Assembly: GCA_014695255.1 (NCBI GenBank) | Contig: JACJNX010000031.1 | Span: 154,847-218,846, forward strand | DNA: 64,000 nucleotides | Direction: 5' to 3' | DNA from: Cyanobacteria bacterium FACHB-63 | Lineage (GTDB): Bacteria > Cyanobacteriota > Cyanobacteriia > Leptolyngbyales > Leptolyngbyaceae | Shown: piece after piece, positions 35,035 through 47,464 of the stretch | Layout: each line of letters starts with the position of its first letter | Position numbering within the stretch: position 1 is the first letter of the stretch | Translations under genes and position numbers: made by a program | The notes under the pieces: generated by a model | What the model saw: the letters and a program-made list of their open reading frames with translations, nothing else | The model's database searches: none | What the model was told of the DNA's origin: nothing

Positions 35035-36897
35035 CTAGGAACGCGGAACAATTCTGGCTTCTACGGTAGGGACAGAAGCAAAATCTGGTGCCGTGACGTT
35101 TTTAGCAAACAGCGAAAAAGTAATCCGGTAAGTCCCCGATCGCTCAGGGAAATTAATCACCCCGATCGCAGTCGTTGTCTTACCAGGGAGTGGCTGTCCC
35201 GATACATATAACTGCTGCTGGCGCACTTGCTGTTTATTTGCATCAAACATCGTCACTAAAACTTGTGCTGCTCCAGTACCGACAGCACCGGTCTCATAGC
35301 CAAACCACGGCGACGTGCCTGTATTTTGCACCGTCGCGCTCAGTTGCATCGCTGTTCCGGATGGAACTGTCAATTGTGCAGGAAGCACTCGCTGGTCTTG
35401 ATCGCGAAGCTGTAGCACCTTGCCAGAAAAGCCCGCTGCATAGTCGGATCTCTGGGTCGGGCGAGTCAAACGATAGACAATATTCTGGAAACTTCGCTCG
35501 ATCTGAGTGTCTTGAAGCTGCCACAATCGCGAGTTTGAGCCGAGAGAATTCGACTGCACATCGACCGAAATTGGAATTGCATCCCAATATGGTTCAGCGA
35601 ATACCCCAACAACCTGGGCAAACACGGAAAATGCCACCAGTGCGGCAAAAATAGCTGATTTCCAATGAACAAGACTGCGACCCAGTTGAGCGGATTGTCT
35701 GACATATTGCGCGATCGTATAGTTCAACATCAGACACAGAACGGGCATGAAGTCCGTCATAAAGCGCGGGCCATAGCTCCATCCAGCCCACCAAACCCTA
35801 AAAAAGCAGTACTGCACAAAGGTCACGCAACAACTCAGGAACAGCAGAATGATTAACTTTTCGTCTTTCTGTTTCCAGCGCCGCGCAATTTGAATCAATC
35901 CCGGAATGCACATCACCACAATTGGCGTGTAGACGAACAAGCCACGACTGGGGCTAAACAGCAACCCGACAGATGAAGCGATAAATTGCTTCAGGCTGTG
36001 GTCGTAGAGACCCGGTCCCACCATTTGATACCCCCCGCCTGGAACCCGAAAATAATAGAGATTCCAAGCCAGACTAATCAATGCAGAGGGCAGGCCGAGC
36101 AGAAGAAAAATGACGCGCCGCCGATAGGCAAATAGCGAATAAATCGCAATCATCAGCACAAAAACAATATTTGTCGGGCGAACGGTTAGAGACAATCCGC
36201 AGAGTAGTCCTGCATTGAGAATTAAAAGATTTTTCTTGCGATCGTGAGCGCGATTAGCCTGCCACAAACAAAGAATGCACCCAATCAGTAATAAATTAGA
36301 AATACCATGCTGCCACAGGGATTGGGAGCTAATCGCCCAAGTTTCAGTGGCAAAAGCAAAAATAAACGTTGAAATCAGAGCGATCGATCTCTCAACCTTC
36401 AGCCGACTGAGTCGATAAAACAGCACCACCGATAGCGAGGCGATCAGTGCGGCTGCTATTCGCTCAAAGAGAATTCGCAGCTCCCCAAAACTGGCGCTGG
36501 TAATATCTATTGCACTCCCCTGTGGATGGAATACTAGCAGCAGCAAATAAAAGCAAAAATAAATAGGGAAGCTAACGATCGCAGGCCCGATCGGATAAAC
36601 AGAATTGAGATGACCGCTAGAGCTTTCATTGAAGAAGTGAGGTAATGGACGCACTGCGGTCGCGGCATCACCTGCATAAAAGATGCCGTTTCTAAAGTTG
36701 TCAAAATCAAGCCTACCGTTGAACAACCAGTTAAACGCTAGGAGCGAATTCGGAATGGAATCTCCTGAGGTGATATTTTGACCACTGACAAAATAGATCA
36801 CAGCACAACTGAAGAAGATAATCCAGCCCTCGGTCGCTCCCTTTTGATTCAGTAGAGATTTGAATCGCTCAAACAGATGAATAGAAAAGATGTTCAT
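35035..36897 (-). CDS. Polytopic membrane protein, GT-C-like
   Basis: 620 residues with ~11-12 hydrophobic segments from ~25 to ~430 and a C-terminal soluble beta domain (~470-620; LTVPSGTAMQLSATVQNTGTSPW). The first large loop contains TSGDSIPNSLLAFNWL, the position where GT-C glycosyltransferases carry their acidic catalytic residue. WWAGWSYGPRFMTDFMPVL recurs in polyprenyl-phosphate-sugar transferase-like cyanobacterial proteins. The downstream gene for a GT2 lies upstream on the same strand (32 bp), so the two likely act on one polyprenyl-linked sugar pathway. Function is inference. Confidence 0.65.
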   Translation of the reverse strand: MNIFSIHLFERFKSLLNQKGATEGWIIFFSCAVIYFVSGQNITSGDSIPNSLLAFNWLFNGRLDFDNFRNGIFYAGDAATAVRPLPHFFNESSSGHLNSVYPIGPAIVSFPIYFCFYLLLLVFHPQGSAIDITSASFGELRILFERIAAALIASLSVVLFYRLSRLKVERSIALISTFIFAFATETWAISSQSLWQHGISNLLLIGCILCLWQANRAHDRKKNLLILNAGLLCGLSLTVRPTNIVFVLMIAIYSLFAYRRRVIFLLLGLPSALISLAWNLYYFRVPGGGYQMVGPGLYDHSLKQFIASSVGLLFSPSRGLFVYTPIVVMCIPGLIQIARRWKQKDEKLIILLFLSCCVTFVQYCFFRVWWAGWSYGPRFMTDFMPVLCLMLNYTIAQYVRQSAQLGRSLVHWKSAIFAALVAFSVFAQVVGVFAEPYWDAIPISVDVQSNSLGSNSRLWQLQDTQIERSFQNIVYRLTRPTQRSDYAAGFSGKVLQLRDQDQRVLPAQLTVPSGTAMQLSATVQNTGTSPWFGYETGAVGTGAAQVLVTMFDANKQQVRQQQLYVSGQPLPGKTTTAIGVINFPERSGTYRITFSLFAKNVTAPDFASVPTVEARIVPRS

Positions 36898-36929
36898 ACT
36901 TCACAGCAAGATTAACAGGAGCGATCGAC

Positions 36930-37655
36930 TCAGGATGACAAGAGATTGTATTTCAAGATGCAATAAATCGCCCGAAATCCATCTCTCCAGCCAATCTTCT
37001 TGCCTTCTTTGTACGTCCGACCGTAATAGGAAATTCCCACCTCGTAAATGCGGCATCCCATTCTGGCAACTTTGGCGGTAATCTCTGGCTCAAACCCAAA
37101 TCGGTTTTCTTCAATTCGCACCGACTGGATCACCTCACGCCGAAACGCTTTATAGCACGTTTCCATGTCCGTTAGATTGATATTCGTCAGCATGTTGGAC
37201 AGGGTGGTCAGGAATTTGTTGCCGACCATGTGCCAGTAGTACACGACGCGATGGGGCTGATTGCCGACGAAGCGAGACCCAAACACAACATCAGCTCGTC
37301 CCTCTGCGATCGGTCTAATCAGCAGCGGAAATTCTTGCGGGTCGTACTCTAAATCAGCATCTTGCACGATCGCAATATCTCCGGTAATTGCTGAAAATCC
37401 AGTTCGCAAAGCGGCTCCCTTGCCGCGATTGGTTGAGTGATAAAGTACCTGATCGACTTGCGGTTCGATCCGCGATCGTAAGAGTTCGGTCGTGCCATCG
37501 GTCGAGCAATCATCGACCACGATGATTTCTAAGTTCGGAACCGGAGCGGCTTTTACCGTTCGAATTACCGTTTCGATCGTTCCAAGCTCGTTGTAGCAGG
37601 GAATCACAACCGATAACTTGACGTTGGACAACCTAGTTTCTTCAATGGCTTGCAT
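36930..37655 (-). CDS. GT2 glycosyltransferase, DPM1-like
   Basis: 241 residues, GT-A fold: [33 protein letters not shown] and the metal-binding [15 protein letters not shown] and VVFGSRFVG. It resembles dolichol/polyprenyl-phosphate mannosyl- or glucosyltransferases (DPM1-like), lacking the C-terminal membrane helices of DPM family B. The membrane protein gene follows 32 bp later on the same strand and is a plausible acceptor of its polyprenyl-sugar product. Confidence 0.85.
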   Translation of the reverse strand: MQAIEETRLSNVKLSVVIPCYNELGTIETVIRTVKAAPVPNLEIIVVDDCSTDGTTELLRSRIEPQVDQVLYHSTNRGKGAALRTGFSAITGDIAIVQDADLEYDPQEFPLLIRPIAEGRADVVFGSRFVGNQPHRVVYYWHMVGNKFLTTLSNMLTNINLTDMETCYKAFRREVIQSVRIEENRFGFEPEITAKVARMGCRIYEVGISYYGRTYKEGKKIGWRDGFRAIYCILKYNLLSS

Positions 37656-37728
37656 CTGTCAGACAGTAGAGGTAGAAGTTTTCGAACAGCGACAGTATAT
37701 CGTATTGCCTTTGAATAAATAGCAAATA

Positions 37729-37758
37729 AAAACCTCCCAGATTGCTCTGAGAGGTTTT
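37729..37758 (-). terminator. Rho-independent terminator of the rpo operon
   Basis: Two-part stem: 8 bp (37729-37736 with 37751-37758), a C-A mismatch, then 4 bp closing a TTGC loop. On the minus strand it is followed by TTTTTATTT. It sits ~20 bp after the rpoC2 stop. Confidence 0.88.
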
Positions 37759-37777
37759 CAATTATCGCTGACTCAGC

Positions 37778-40700
37778 TTACAGATCATCGTCATCTTCGA
37801 CCTCATCTGAAATCAAGTCATCGTCATCGTCGAGAATCGGTGAGTAGATCGCATCCGCATCGCCATCATCGCTACTGCCAAAGCTCTCAAAGCTAAAGCT
37901 TGGACGCTCCTCCAAGGTCTCTAAGCCATAAGAACGCGCAGTGCGATCGTCAAGCACAACATCTGAGAAATCCGTATCCTCATCAAAGATCGTCGGGTCA
38001 TACACCGGATCAATGTCGGGGCTACCGACTTCTTCGTAAGCATTGAAGCCTGTTCCCGCCGGAATCAGACGACCAATGATCACGTTTTCTTTCAGACCGC
38101 GCAACCAGTCGGATTTACCTTCGATCGCGGCTTCTGTCAGTACCCGCGTTGTTTCTTGGAAACTTGCGGCTGAAATAAAGCTATCAGTGTTCAAGGATGC
38201 CTTGGTAATACCCAGCAGTACAGGCTCATATTGAGCTGGCGCACCGCCGGTAATTGCCATCGCATCATTCACCTGCTCGATCTGATAGATCTCGACCAAT
38301 TCACCCGGCAGCATCGTAGTATCGCCACCGTCTTCAACCCGCGCTTTCGAGGTCATCTGACGCACGACAACTTCGATATGCTTGTCGGAAATATCAATCC
38401 CTTGAGATTGATACACCGATTGCACTTCGTTCACCAGGAAAGTTTGCACTTCCCGTAAGCTGAACAATGACGCATCGTGCAGACTACCCTCTTCCAGCTT
38501 GGCTTTGAACATGACTTCAAGCAGTTCGTGAGGATTCGCAGGGCCATCAGTTAGCCGTTCTCCGGCAGCAACTTCTTGACCATCTGAAATGATCACGTTT
38601 TGTCCAGGGCCGATCGGATATTCGGTGATTAACCCTTCTCGATCGACGACCTTGACTTCAACCGAATCATCCTCACCGTAAACCACTTGAGCCGTTCCCC
38701 CTCGACGAGCCAGAATACACGCTTCTTTTGGTTTACGCGCTTCGAGCAGCTCTTCGATTCTCGGTAGACCTTGAATAATGTCTCCAGTCTTGGTGCGCTC
38801 GAAAATCAGCAGTACGAGATTGTCCCCCCGTTGTACCAAGTCACCATCATCAACGTGCAGCACGGCACCCGGAGAGACGCGGTACGGACGAGCGACTCGC
38901 ATCGTCACCTGATTACCCTCCACGCTGAGCACTTGTCCGGAGTCTTCCAGCGTTACGCCTGGAGCGATCGTGGTTCCTGCAATCAGCAGATCGCCTGCTT
39001 TGATCGTGGGATTATTGGCAGCGATCGTTAGCGTATCCACTTCCCGCACAACGAGAATGCGTCGAATCGACTCCGCTCCTTGTCGAATCCCTTGGACTTC
39101 CCCGGCTTCTTTACACTGAATCTTCGTCCGCGCGACTACTTCACCCGCCCCAATCTGATCGCCATCTTTGACCATGACTTCAGTTTGGGTTCTACCCTGT
39201 GTGACATCTGCGGCAATGTCGCGCCGAATTACCAGCGATTCGAGAATTACGAGCTGTAAGCGCATGACTTCCGCATCAGTTTCATCGGGAATCAGTTCAA
39301 TGTCAGCCGCAAGCTGAGCGTCTTGATCCACTTCGAGAACAAGCTGAGTTCGCAGCAGTTCTAAACCTTCGACCGACTTGACGCGCTCACCATCTTTGTA
39401 GGGCAAACGCTGTACGGCTCTGAGTCGAATTGCCCGTCCAGAATCTTCTTTGGTCGATTCTTGGCTCGGTACAGACGGTTCATCAGGAACGGTGAATTCT
39501 GTCACCGGACGCAGCAGAATTGCCGGGCCTTCAGGCGTTTCAACATACTCGGCGTAGCGCAGTTCATCAACGGTTAATCCCGGCATCACTTGCTGCCCCG
39601 GATTGACCAAGACCGCTTCCCGCGTAATCACATCGTCCAGGCTATCGATCATGTGAAGATCGCCGGGTTTGATTACGACTTCGCGCAGAATGTCGTTTTT
39701 CTGAGTGACTTCAATCACGCCGTTGCTTTGACAGAAGATGTCTTTCACGACTTCTGTACCCGCCTCAACATACTGACCGTCTTCGACCATCAGCAGCGAG
39801 ATGTCTTTGTTGACTTCGTGCGCTTCTTCAGGAATCCAAAGCAGCGTACCGCCCTTGATCACTTCATAACCGAGTTTGGCTTTGCCTTTTTTGCCGACTT
39901 CCACACCAGAGTATTTGATGATGCCTCCGGTTTGGGTGTGATAGCGATCGTCTCTCAGTTCCGCGACAACTTGTCCGTTCGTTACTTGAGTTCCGGGGGT
40001 CGCTTTCAGCAAGAAAGTCTGGCTGTTCGTGGTTTCAAGGATGTACTGGTCGCGTCCTTGGTGCGTTTCTGCCCGGACTCGCGCTTGATCCAGCATCACG
40101 GATGCAGTAATGATCTGAATATCACGCCCACCTTTGCTGTTTTCCGAAGACTCTGGAAGCCGGACAATACCACCGTTTTCAGTGACTAGCTTGGTTTCTG
40201 CGATCGTTCCACCCGTTTCGACGTGATCGCCGTTTTTCACTACAGGTTCTGCACCCGGCGGTAAGTTATAGACTTCTCCAGATAGCACCCACATCAGACC
40301 GCCTCTTTGTGCGGTGCGAGTAGTGTTTCCTTGACGGTCTTTCTTTTCTTCCGGTACAACATCTGCAAACCGGACTTCTCCCGCAAGATCAGAAGCTACG
40401 TCTTTCGACGCTTTTTCGGTCGTCTTGCGTCCGCGTCCGGTCAAAGGCACTTCCGCTAGAATCTGTCCGGCTTTCACCTTCATCCCGTCTTTGATTAGCA
40501 GGGTTGTTCCTTGAGACACGGTAAAGGGTTGCTTCTGTCCATCGGCTCCTTCGATCTCAATCTTGATATCCGAGCCAGCCGATTCCACGATTAGCGCATC
40601 TTCTCCGTGGCGAGTGCGGTAAGGGCGAGTTCTGAGGCGTTTCGGTAAACGAACGGTTCCAGCAAAATTCGCCTTTTCTTGGCGCGCCATTTCTCCAGTG

Positions 40701-41746
40701 AAGACTCCTCCCGTGTGGAAAGTCCGCATCGTAAGCTGGGTTCCTGGCTCTCCGATCGATTGCGCTGCGATAATTCCGACTGCTTCGCCGATATCGACCA
40801 TGTGAGCGTGTGCCAAGCTCCAGCCGTAGCAGTGCTGACAAACCGATCGCGCCGATTCGCAAGTCAGGGGCGATCGTGCGATCACTTGTTCGACTTTTTT
40901 CTTGCCGATAATTTCAGCGATATCGTTGGAAATTGCTTGATTGCGCTCCACGATCACTTCTCCAGTTTCTGGATCAAGTACGGGTTGAGCGGCAACGCGA
41001 CCAAGCAGGCGATTTTTCAGCGGAATGAGGACGCGATCGCCATCGGTCATGGGTCGAACAGGAATCCCCCGTTCTGTGCCACAGTCGAGTTCGCGAATAA
41101 TCACATCCTGCGAGACATCGACTAATCGGCGAGTCAAGTATCCAGAGTCCGCCGTTCTGAGCGCTGTATCAACTAGACCTTTCCGCGCACCGTAAGACGA
41201 AATGATGTACTCGGTGACGGTTAAACCTTCTCGGAAGTTGGTCTTAATGGGCAAGTCAATGATTTCCCCTTGCGGGTTTGCCATCAGACCGCGCATCCCG
41301 ACTAGCTGACGGACTTGTGAGATGTTCCCCCGCGCACCGGAGAACGCCATCATGTAGACCGAGTTTAGCGGGTTGTTCGATCGAAAGTGTCGCACCACTT
41401 CGTCTTTGAGTTCTTCACTGGTTCCGTTCCAGGTATCGATTACCTTTTGGAAGCGTTCCACCTCAGTAATTTCGCCGCGTGTGTATTTCTCTTCGGTATC
41501 GCGAATCGTCTCGGTCGCGGCATCGAGAAGCGCTCTTTTAGTCGGTGGAATTTGCAGGTCATCGACGCTAATCGAGACTCCTGCGCGTGTTGCATATCGG
41601 AATCCAAGATCCTTCAGCAAGTCTGCCATTTGTGCGGTGCGGGCAGTGCCGTAATGGGTGAATGCCCATGCGATCAAGTTGGTCAATTCTTTTTTATTGA
41701 TGACTTGATTCCGAAAAACCTGCTTTTCTGAGTTCTGCTCTGCCAT
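37778..41746 (-). CDS. rpoC2: DNA-directed RNA polymerase subunit beta' (C-terminal part)
   Basis: 1322 residues from ATG 41746 ([20 protein letters not shown]); the frame also has ATGs at 41767 and 41794. It carries the C-terminal half of beta', including the trigger-loop region ([26 protein letters not shown]), the zinc-binding Cys motif [15 protein letters not shown], the bridge and trigger helix parts ([27 protein letters not shown]), and the large cyanobacterial insertion of repeated beta domains (~350-930). The C-terminal tail is acidic ([16 protein letters not shown]). Split beta' is diagnostic of cyanobacteria and plastids. Last gene of rpoB-C1-C2. Confidence 0.98.
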   Translation of the reverse strand: MAEQNSEKQVFRNQVINKKELTNLIAWAFTHYGTARTAQMADLLKDLGFRYATRAGVSISVDDLQIPPTKRALLDAATETIRDTEEKYTRGEITEVERFQKVIDTWNGTSEELKDEVVRHFRSNNPLNSVYMMAFSGARGNISQVRQLVGMRGLMANPQGEIIDLPIKTNFREGLTVTEYIISSYGARKGLVDTALRTADSGYLTRRLVDVSQDVIIRELDCGTERGIPVRPMTDGDRVLIPLKNRLLGRVAAQPVLDPETGEVIVERNQAISNDIAEIIGKKKVEQVIARSPLTCESARSVCQHCYGWSLAHAHMVDIGEAVGIIAAQSIGEPGTQLTMRTFHTGGVFTGEMARQEKANFAGTVRLPKRLRTRPYRTRHGEDALIVESAGSDIKIEIEGADGQKQPFTVSQGTTLLIKDGMKVKAGQILAEVPLTGRGRKTTEKASKDVASDLAGEVRFADVVPEEKKDRQGNTTRTAQRGGLMWVLSGEVYNLPPGAEPVVKNGDHVETGGTIAETKLVTENGGIVRLPESSENSKGGRDIQIITASVMLDQARVRAETHQGRDQYILETTNSQTFLLKATPGTQVTNGQVVAELRDDRYHTQTGGIIKYSGVEVGKKGKAKLGYEVIKGGTLLWIPEEAHEVNKDISLLMVEDGQYVEAGTEVVKDIFCQSNGVIEVTQKNDILREVVIKPGDLHMIDSLDDVITREAVLVNPGQQVMPGLTVDELRYAEYVETPEGPAILLRPVTEFTVPDEPSVPSQESTKEDSGRAIRLRAVQRLPYKDGERVKSVEGLELLRTQLVLEVDQDAQLAADIELIPDETDAEVMRLQLVILESLVIRRDIAADVTQGRTQTEVMVKDGDQIGAGEVVARTKIQCKEAGEVQGIRQGAESIRRILVVREVDTLTIAANNPTIKAGDLLIAGTTIAPGVTLEDSGQVLSVEGNQVTMRVARPYRVSPGAVLHVDDGDLVQRGDNLVLLIFERTKTGDIIQGLPRIEELLEARKPKEACILARRGGTAQVVYGEDDSVEVKVVDREGLITEYPIGPGQNVIISDGQEVAAGERLTDGPANPHELLEVMFKAKLEEGSLHDASLFSLREVQTFLVNEVQSVYQSQGIDISDKHIEVVVRQMTSKARVEDGGDTTMLPGELVEIYQIEQVNDAMAITGGAPAQYEPVLLGITKASLNTDSFISAASFQETTRVLTEAAIEGKSDWLRGLKENVIIGRLIPAGTGFNAYEEVGSPDIDPVYDPTIFDEDTDFSDVVLDDRTARSYGLETLEERPSFSFESFGSSDDGDADAIYSPILDDDDDLISDEVEDDDDL

Positions 41747-41788
41747 GCTGTGCCCCATTTGTGCCATGAGTTGTGTGTTAGGAGTTCG

Positions 41789-41819
41789 GAACAAGAGCGA
41801 TCGATACGCTCTTGTTCCT
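41789..41819. promoter_or_regulatory. Hairpin in the rpoC1-rpoC2 gap
   Basis: A 12-bp perfect stem (41789-41800 with 41808-41819) closes a 7-nt loop in the 79-bp gap between rpoC1 and the chosen rpoC2 start. No T-run follows, so it is not a terminator; an RNA processing or stabilising element is plausible. Confidence 0.75.
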
Positions 41820-41825
41820 GTCCCA

Positions 41826-43691
41826 TTAGCCCGCTAACGCATCAATCACCGTCTTGTTGTAGATAATCCGTCCTGGTGTGGTCTTGATGTATTGAGAAAT
41901 CAAGTTACCGTCTGCATCTTCCCGTCGCCGACAAGAATCATAGATTTTGGTGACAATGCCTTCTGTCTCTTGTTGTTCGATCAAGTCGCCCAAGCCGCCT
42001 TCCACTTCACCATCGAATCGCACCCAAACATAGGAGTGCAAATCGACTTGCTTCTGCTCGTATGCTGTAATTGCATCGTCCAAACTAGAGAAGTAGCGAC
42101 CTTCGACCTGGCTTGCATCCGGATTGTCTGCGGTCAGGTAGTAGCAGCCCAAAACCATATCTTGGCTCGGCGTGATGATCGGGCGACCCGTTGCAGGCGA
42201 AAGAATATTGTTCGATGCCAGCATCAACAATCGCGCTTCGGCTTGAGCTTCGAGAGACAGGGGAACGTGAACCGCCATTTGGTCTCCGTCAAAGTCGGCG
42301 TTAAACGCTGGACAAACGAGCGGGTGCAGTTGAATTGCACGACCGTCTACCAGAATCGGTTCAAACGCCTGAATCCCTAAGCGGTGCAGCGTCGGGGCGC
42401 GGTTGAGGAATACAGGGTGTCCTTCGATCACCTCTTCGAGCACGTCCCAGATTGTCGGATCATTGCGCTGAATCAGTTTCTTCGCGGCTTTGATGTTGTT
42501 GACCAAGCCTTGACGAATCAAGCGGTGAATCACGAACGGCTGGAATAGCTCGATCGCCATTTCTCGCGGCAGTCCACACTGATGAATCTTCAGTTTGGGT
42601 CCGACGACGATGACCGATCGTCCAGAGTAATCGACCCGCTTACCCAGAAGGTTTTGACGGAATCGACCTTGCTTCCCTTCGATAATGTCGGAGAGCGATT
42701 TCAACGGACGATTATTTGCACCGACGACCGTTCGACCACGACGACCGTTATCGATCAGCGCATCGACCGCTTCTTGCAGCATCCGCTTTTCATTTCGCAC
42801 AATGATTTCTGGTGCGAGAATTTCTTGCAGACGGGCGAGACGGTTGTTGCGGTTGATCACGCGACGATACAGGTCATTCAAGTCAGAAGTCGCAAATCGT
42901 CCACCATCCAACTGCACCATCGGACGCAAATCCGGCGGAATTACCGGGATAACATCCAGCACCATCCAATCCGGTAGCGAACCTGTCGCGATGAAGTTAT
43001 CCAACACGCGCAGACGTTTGATCAGCTTGGCGCGTTTTTGTCCTTTAGAAACCGCAATTTCTTCGCGCAGTCTCTCGGCTTCTTCGTCCAGATTGATGTC
43101 TTGTAAAAGCTGCTTCAATGCTTCCGCACCGATACCCACTTCTACGCCTGTCAGTTGTGAGTCTTCGCTGTAGAGTTCATCTTCGATTTCAATCCACTGA
43201 TCTTCGGTCAGCAATTGCTTGTAGGTCAGATTCTCAGCGTTTCCAGCATTAAGAACGACATAAGCGTTGAAGTAAACAATCTGTTCGACATCACGCAAGG
43301 GCATATCGAGTAAGATTGCCATGTAGCTCGGAATTCCTTTGAGATACCAAACGTGAGCTACTGGAGCCGCAAGTTTAATGTATCCCATGCGGTGGCGGCG
43401 AACCCGCGATTCAGTCACTTCGACTCCGCAGCGTTCACACACAATTCCACGGTGACGTACCCGCTTGTATTTACCGCAGTGGCATTCCCAATCTTTTGCA
43501 GGTCCAAAAATCCGTTCACAAAACAAGCCATCCATTTCGGGCTTGAGGGTGCGGTAGTTAATCGTTTCTGGCTTGGTGACTTCTCCAACGACTTGCCCAT
43601 TCGGTAAAGTCCGCTCTCCCCATTGGCGAATGCGATCCGGAGATGCCAGACCGATTTTTACATAGTCAAATCGCTGTTCTAGCTTTGGCAT
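41826..43691 (-). CDS. rpoC1: DNA-directed RNA polymerase subunit gamma (beta' N-terminal part)
   Basis: 621 residues, N-terminal half of beta'. Zinc ribbon [23 protein letters not shown] at ~70-93; clamp and rudder; catalytic magnesium loop in [19 protein letters not shown] with the three Asp of NADFDGD. Ends ALAG. Second gene of the rpo operon. Confidence 0.99.
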   Translation of the reverse strand: MPKLEQRFDYVKIGLASPDRIRQWGERTLPNGQVVGEVTKPETINYRTLKPEMDGLFCERIFGPAKDWECHCGKYKRVRHRGIVCERCGVEVTESRVRRHRMGYIKLAAPVAHVWYLKGIPSYMAILLDMPLRDVEQIVYFNAYVVLNAGNAENLTYKQLLTEDQWIEIEDELYSEDSQLTGVEVGIGAEALKQLLQDINLDEEAERLREEIAVSKGQKRAKLIKRLRVLDNFIATGSLPDWMVLDVIPVIPPDLRPMVQLDGGRFATSDLNDLYRRVINRNNRLARLQEILAPEIIVRNEKRMLQEAVDALIDNGRRGRTVVGANNRPLKSLSDIIEGKQGRFRQNLLGKRVDYSGRSVIVVGPKLKIHQCGLPREMAIELFQPFVIHRLIRQGLVNNIKAAKKLIQRNDPTIWDVLEEVIEGHPVFLNRAPTLHRLGIQAFEPILVDGRAIQLHPLVCPAFNADFDGDQMAVHVPLSLEAQAEARLLMLASNNILSPATGRPIITPSQDMVLGCYYLTADNPDASQVEGRYFSSLDDAITAYEQKQVDLHSYVWVRFDGEVEGGLGDLIEQQETEGIVTKIYDSCRRREDADGNLISQYIKTTPGRIIYNKTVIDALAG

Positions 43692-43723
43692 CGTGTTGTC
43701 CTTGAGTGTAGAGAAAGAAGGAT

Positions 43724-43754
43724 GAGCGATGAACTTGAAAGCGGTTCATCGCTC
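43724..43754. promoter_or_regulatory. Hairpin in the rpoB-rpoC1 gap
   Basis: An 11-bp perfect stem (43724-43734 with 43744-43754) and 9-nt loop fill the 73-bp gap between rpoB and rpoC1. No T-run follows, and its arms share GAGCGAT with the rpoC1-rpoC2 hairpin. Confidence 0.75.
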
Positions 43755-43764
43755 TAGCTTGAAT

Positions 43765-46700
43765 TTAGTCTTCGTCGTCTTCGAGCGATTCACGCGAAAT
43801 CGATTCGTAGGTCGGACGAGACGGAGCGCGACGGCTGTTCACATCTGCCATCAAATCGACTTCCATATCGCGGCTGCTGCCATCGTCTTTGGTTTCGACT
43901 TTGTGAACGGCGACATCGAGACAAAGCGACTGCAATTCGCGCATCAACACCTTGAACGATTCGGGTGTTCCTGGGCGCGGAATCGCTTTACCTTTGACGA
44001 TCGCATTTAACGCTTCATTTCGTCCCTGCATATCGTCGGATTTCACGGTCAGCAATTCTTGCAGGGTGTAAGCGGCTCCAAATGCTTCGAGCGCCCACAC
44101 TTCCATTTCTCCGAATCGCTGTCCGCCTTGCTGCGCTTTTCCACCCAACGGCTGCTGAGTCACGAGCGAGTAAGGGCCGGTCGATCGTGCGTGGATCTTG
44201 TCGTCTACCAAGTGAACCAGCTTCAGCATGTAAGCTTTACCGATCGTGATCGGTCGATCGAAGGCTTCCCCTGTCCGTCCGTCGTAGACCTGAATCTTAC
44301 CCGGATCGTCTGGATTATAGAGCCAGTAGCCATCGGCACTTGCTTTAATCCGCGAATCTTGTGCTTCTTGCAGCTTGCCATGCACCGATTCACGCGATTT
44401 CTCGTCACCGTGCATTTCGTCGAAGGGCACGATCTTGAACCGAGCATCCAAGCATTCAGCCGCCCAGCCTAAGAGACATTCGTACACCTGACCGACGTTC
44501 ATCCGGCTCGGTACACCCAACGGATTCAGAACGATATCAACCGGAGTGCCATCGGGGAGGTAGGGCATGTCTTCGATCGGTAAAATCCGCGAGATAATCC
44601 CTTTGTTTCCGTGTCGTCCTGCCATCTTGTCGCCGACTTGGATCTTCCGTTTCTGAGCGACATAAACCCGGACAACCATGTTTGCACCCGGAGGAAGTTC
44701 GTCGCCTTGCTCACGAGTGAATACCCGGACATCCACGATTCGACCTTTTTCACCGTTCGGAACGCGCAGCGAGTTATCGCGCACATCCCGCGCCTTTTCA
44801 CCGAAGATTGCTCTTAGGAGTTTTTCTTCCGGTGGCTGATCCGATTCACCTTTCGGCGTGACTTTACCGACGAGAATATCGCCCGCTTCGACATACGCAC
44901 CGATGCGGATAATGCCGTTTTCATCCAACTGGCGCAGGGAATCTTCCCCAACGTTCGGGATTTCGCGAGTAATTTCTTCAGGTCCTAGCTTCGTTTGACG
45001 CGCTTCGATCTCGTATTTTTCAATGTGGATCGAGGTGTAAACGTCGTCGTATACGAGACGTTCGCTGATTAGAATTGCGTCCTCGTAGTTGTAGCCTTCC
45101 CACGGCATATACGCCACGAGAATGTTTTGACCAAGAGCCAATTCGCCGCGCTCAGTTGCAGAGCCATCCGCAAGAATTTCACCTGCAACCACCTTATCGC
45201 CGACAAAGACGATCGGACGCTGGTTCAAACAGGTATCTTGGTTCGATCGCTGATATTTCTGAACCTGATATTCGATCTCTTTATTGGTTTGCGCGTCTCG
45301 CACTTTGATCGAGTTCGCATCGACATAGCTAACCTCACCGTCGCAACGACTCACGATTACCATCCCAGAGTCACGCGCCGCTTGTGCTTCGAGTCCGGTT
45401 CCCACTAAAGGACGCTCAGGACGCAACAATGGCACCGCTTGACGCTGCATGTTCGATCCCATCAGCGCTCGGTTCGCGTCATCGTGTTCGAGGAACGGAA
45501 TCAGCGAAGTCGCAACCGAAATGATCTGCACCGGAGAAACGGCGACATAATCGACTTCTTCAGGGGTTGCGGTCGTAAAGTCCTGACGATAACGAACCGC
45601 GATCGATTCCCCGATGATGTTGTTGTCGTCATCGGTGTTGATGTCACCTGCTGCCACCCGCAGATCGTCTTCTTCGTCTGCGGTCATGTAAACGGCGGGT
45701 AAGTCCTTACGAACGCGACCGTTTTCCACTTTGTAGTAGGGAGTCGCGATAAATCCATACGGATTCACGCGGGCGTGAGTTGCCAGCGATCCAATCAAAC
45801 CTGCGTTCGGACCTTCAGGAGTTTCGATCGGACAAATCCGCCCGTAGTGCGACGGGTGAATGTCACGAACGGCGAAACCTGCCCGTTCACGAGTTAGACC
45901 ACCAGGACCTAATGCACTGATCCGGCGTTTGTGAGTCAACTCAGCCAATGGATTTGTTTGATCCATGAACTGCGACAACTGAGACGACCCGAAGAATTCT
46001 TTGATTGCCGCAACCAATGGTTTCGGGTTGACAAGCGATGCCGGAGTCAGCGAATCCGCATCAGAAACCGTCATCCGTTCCCGAATGATTCTTTCCAAAC
46101 GGTTTAGACCGACTCGAACTTGGTTCTGGAGCAGTTCACCCACAGAACGCACCCGACGATTACCCAAGTGGTCAATATCGTCGATCATGCCGATATCGAA
46201 CTCTAGGTTAATCAGATAATCGATCGCGCTCAGAATATCCTGCGGAGTCAGAACGCGAGTCGTTTCCGGGACGTTGAGGCGGAGTTTCTTGTTCAGCTTG
46301 TAGCGCCCCACTTTGCCCAAGTCGTAGCGTTTGGGATCAAAGAATCGAGACTCTAGAAGCTGTGCTCCACCCGAAACCGTCGGAGGTTCACCCGGACGTA
46401 ATTTCCGATAAAGCTCCATCAACGCTTCTTCTTCGCCGTACTGACCTTCTTTTTCGATCGTTTTCTGGAAATACTCCGGATGGCGCAGCGAATCAAAAAT
46501 CTCGTTATCGCTTAGACCCAATGCTTTTAGTAACACTTGAGCCGACAACTTCCGAGTTTTATCAATCCGTACCCAAACCAGGTCATTCTTGTCGGTTTCA
46601 AATTTCAGCCAAGCGCCTCGATTCGGAATCAAACTCGCATTGTAAGTCCGACGACCGTTTTTATCGGTTTCTGATTTGTAGTACACACCAGGGCTACGAA

Positions 46701-47085
46701 CGATCTGATTCACGATCACTCGTTCTGCACCGTTGATGATGAACGTTCCGCGATCAGTCATCAGCGGCAAGTCGCCGATAAACACTTCTTGCTCTTTGAT
46801 TTCCCCAGTTTCTTTGTTGATCAGGCGCGTGGGGACGTACATTTGAACGGCATACGTGCTATCCCGGCGTTTAGCTTCATCGACATCGTACTTCGGACGC
46901 TTCAGCTTGAAGTTCTTCCCGATAAAATGAAGCTCTAACTTCCCGGTATAGTCAGTAATAGGCGAAAAACTATCAAGTTCTTCGATCAAGCCTTCTTCTA
47001 GGAACCAGCGGAAGCTTGCCCGCTGAATCTCAACCAAGTCCGGCAACACGAAAGCGGGGGTGGTGTAGGTAAGCTGCTCAGTCAT
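43765..47085 (-). CDS. rpoB: DNA-directed RNA polymerase subunit beta
   Basis: 1106 residues, normal for cyanobacteria. An AGAGGAG site lies a few bases before the ATG. Rifampicin-pocket blocks are recognisable ([30 protein letters not shown]), with the wild-type-like Gln, Asp, His and Ser-Ala positions, as are [26 protein letters not shown] and the C-terminal [30 protein letters not shown] clamp-interface block. First rpo gene; tatD and rpsT lie upstream in the same direction. Confidence 0.99.
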   Translation of the reverse strand: MTEQLTYTTPAFVLPDLVEIQRASFRWFLEEGLIEELDSFSPITDYTGKLELHFIGKNFKLKRPKYDVDEAKRRDSTYAVQMYVPTRLINKETGEIKEQEVFIGDLPLMTDRGTFIINGAERVIVNQIVRSPGVYYKSETDKNGRRTYNASLIPNRGAWLKFETDKNDLVWVRIDKTRKLSAQVLLKALGLSDNEIFDSLRHPEYFQKTIEKEGQYGEEEALMELYRKLRPGEPPTVSGGAQLLESRFFDPKRYDLGKVGRYKLNKKLRLNVPETTRVLTPQDILSAIDYLINLEFDIGMIDDIDHLGNRRVRSVGELLQNQVRVGLNRLERIIRERMTVSDADSLTPASLVNPKPLVAAIKEFFGSSQLSQFMDQTNPLAELTHKRRISALGPGGLTRERAGFAVRDIHPSHYGRICPIETPEGPNAGLIGSLATHARVNPYGFIATPYYKVENGRVRKDLPAVYMTADEEDDLRVAAGDINTDDDNNIIGESIAVRYRQDFTTATPEEVDYVAVSPVQIISVATSLIPFLEHDDANRALMGSNMQRQAVPLLRPERPLVGTGLEAQAARDSGMVIVSRCDGEVSYVDANSIKVRDAQTNKEIEYQVQKYQRSNQDTCLNQRPIVFVGDKVVAGEILADGSATERGELALGQNILVAYMPWEGYNYEDAILISERLVYDDVYTSIHIEKYEIEARQTKLGPEEITREIPNVGEDSLRQLDENGIIRIGAYVEAGDILVGKVTPKGESDQPPEEKLLRAIFGEKARDVRDNSLRVPNGEKGRIVDVRVFTREQGDELPPGANMVVRVYVAQKRKIQVGDKMAGRHGNKGIISRILPIEDMPYLPDGTPVDIVLNPLGVPSRMNVGQVYECLLGWAAECLDARFKIVPFDEMHGDEKSRESVHGKLQEAQDSRIKASADGYWLYNPDDPGKIQVYDGRTGEAFDRPITIGKAYMLKLVHLVDDKIHARSTGPYSLVTQQPLGGKAQQGGQRFGEMEVWALEAFGAAYTLQELLTVKSDDMQGRNEALNAIVKGKAIPRPGTPESFKVLMRELQSLCLDVAVHKVETKDDGSSRDMEVDLMADVNSRRAPSRPTYESISRESLEDDED

Positions 47086-47464
47086 GCGTCTCCTCTGAAG
47101 GGTCGCGATCGATCGCGAATCCGAGATTTACGGTAATTGCAAAAATATGACAATGCAAAAAGTTTGGGTTTCTTAGGAATCCCAAAACAACGAGATATTT
47201 AGTTGGTGGAACGGGGTAGTATCCAGTTGAGCCTCCAAATCCAGATGAAGGTTGGAACGAAAAGGTGAACTGCGAAGCCTTTAGCTTTTGTGAATTTGCA
47301 AAGCACAGGGCGCTCAGAAGGTCAACTTCTCAAAACTGAGAGGTCGGGGAGTCAACAGGTCGATCAAAATTTTGCCTAGCAATTTTCGCACTCTTCTCAT
47401 TATGGCGCAAGTTTTTCATTTTGTGTCTTGACGATCCCGCAAATTTGTGTGATCCATTTTTCAT
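47086..47464. other. 379-bp rpoB leader region
   Basis: No gene. It holds the rpoB ribosome-binding site and a leader hairpin at 47163-47186 followed on the minus strand by CTTTTTG (terminator-like). A CATAAT -10-like box occurs on the minus strand near 47400 but its -35 is poor. Other short inverted repeats are weak. Confidence 0.55.
47163..47186 (-). terminator. Possible attenuator or terminator in the rpoB leader
   Basis: Stem of 6 bp (47163-47168 with 47181-47186), one T-T mismatch, then 3 bp closing a 4-nt loop, followed on the minus strand by C and five T. It lies ~77 bp before rpoB and ~280 bp after tatD. Confidence 0.4.

Noticed and set aside
39590..40189. Long plus-strand open frames across rpoC2, rpoC1 and rpoB
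   Set aside because: Antisense shadows of highly conserved polymerase genes with no start signals or family features.
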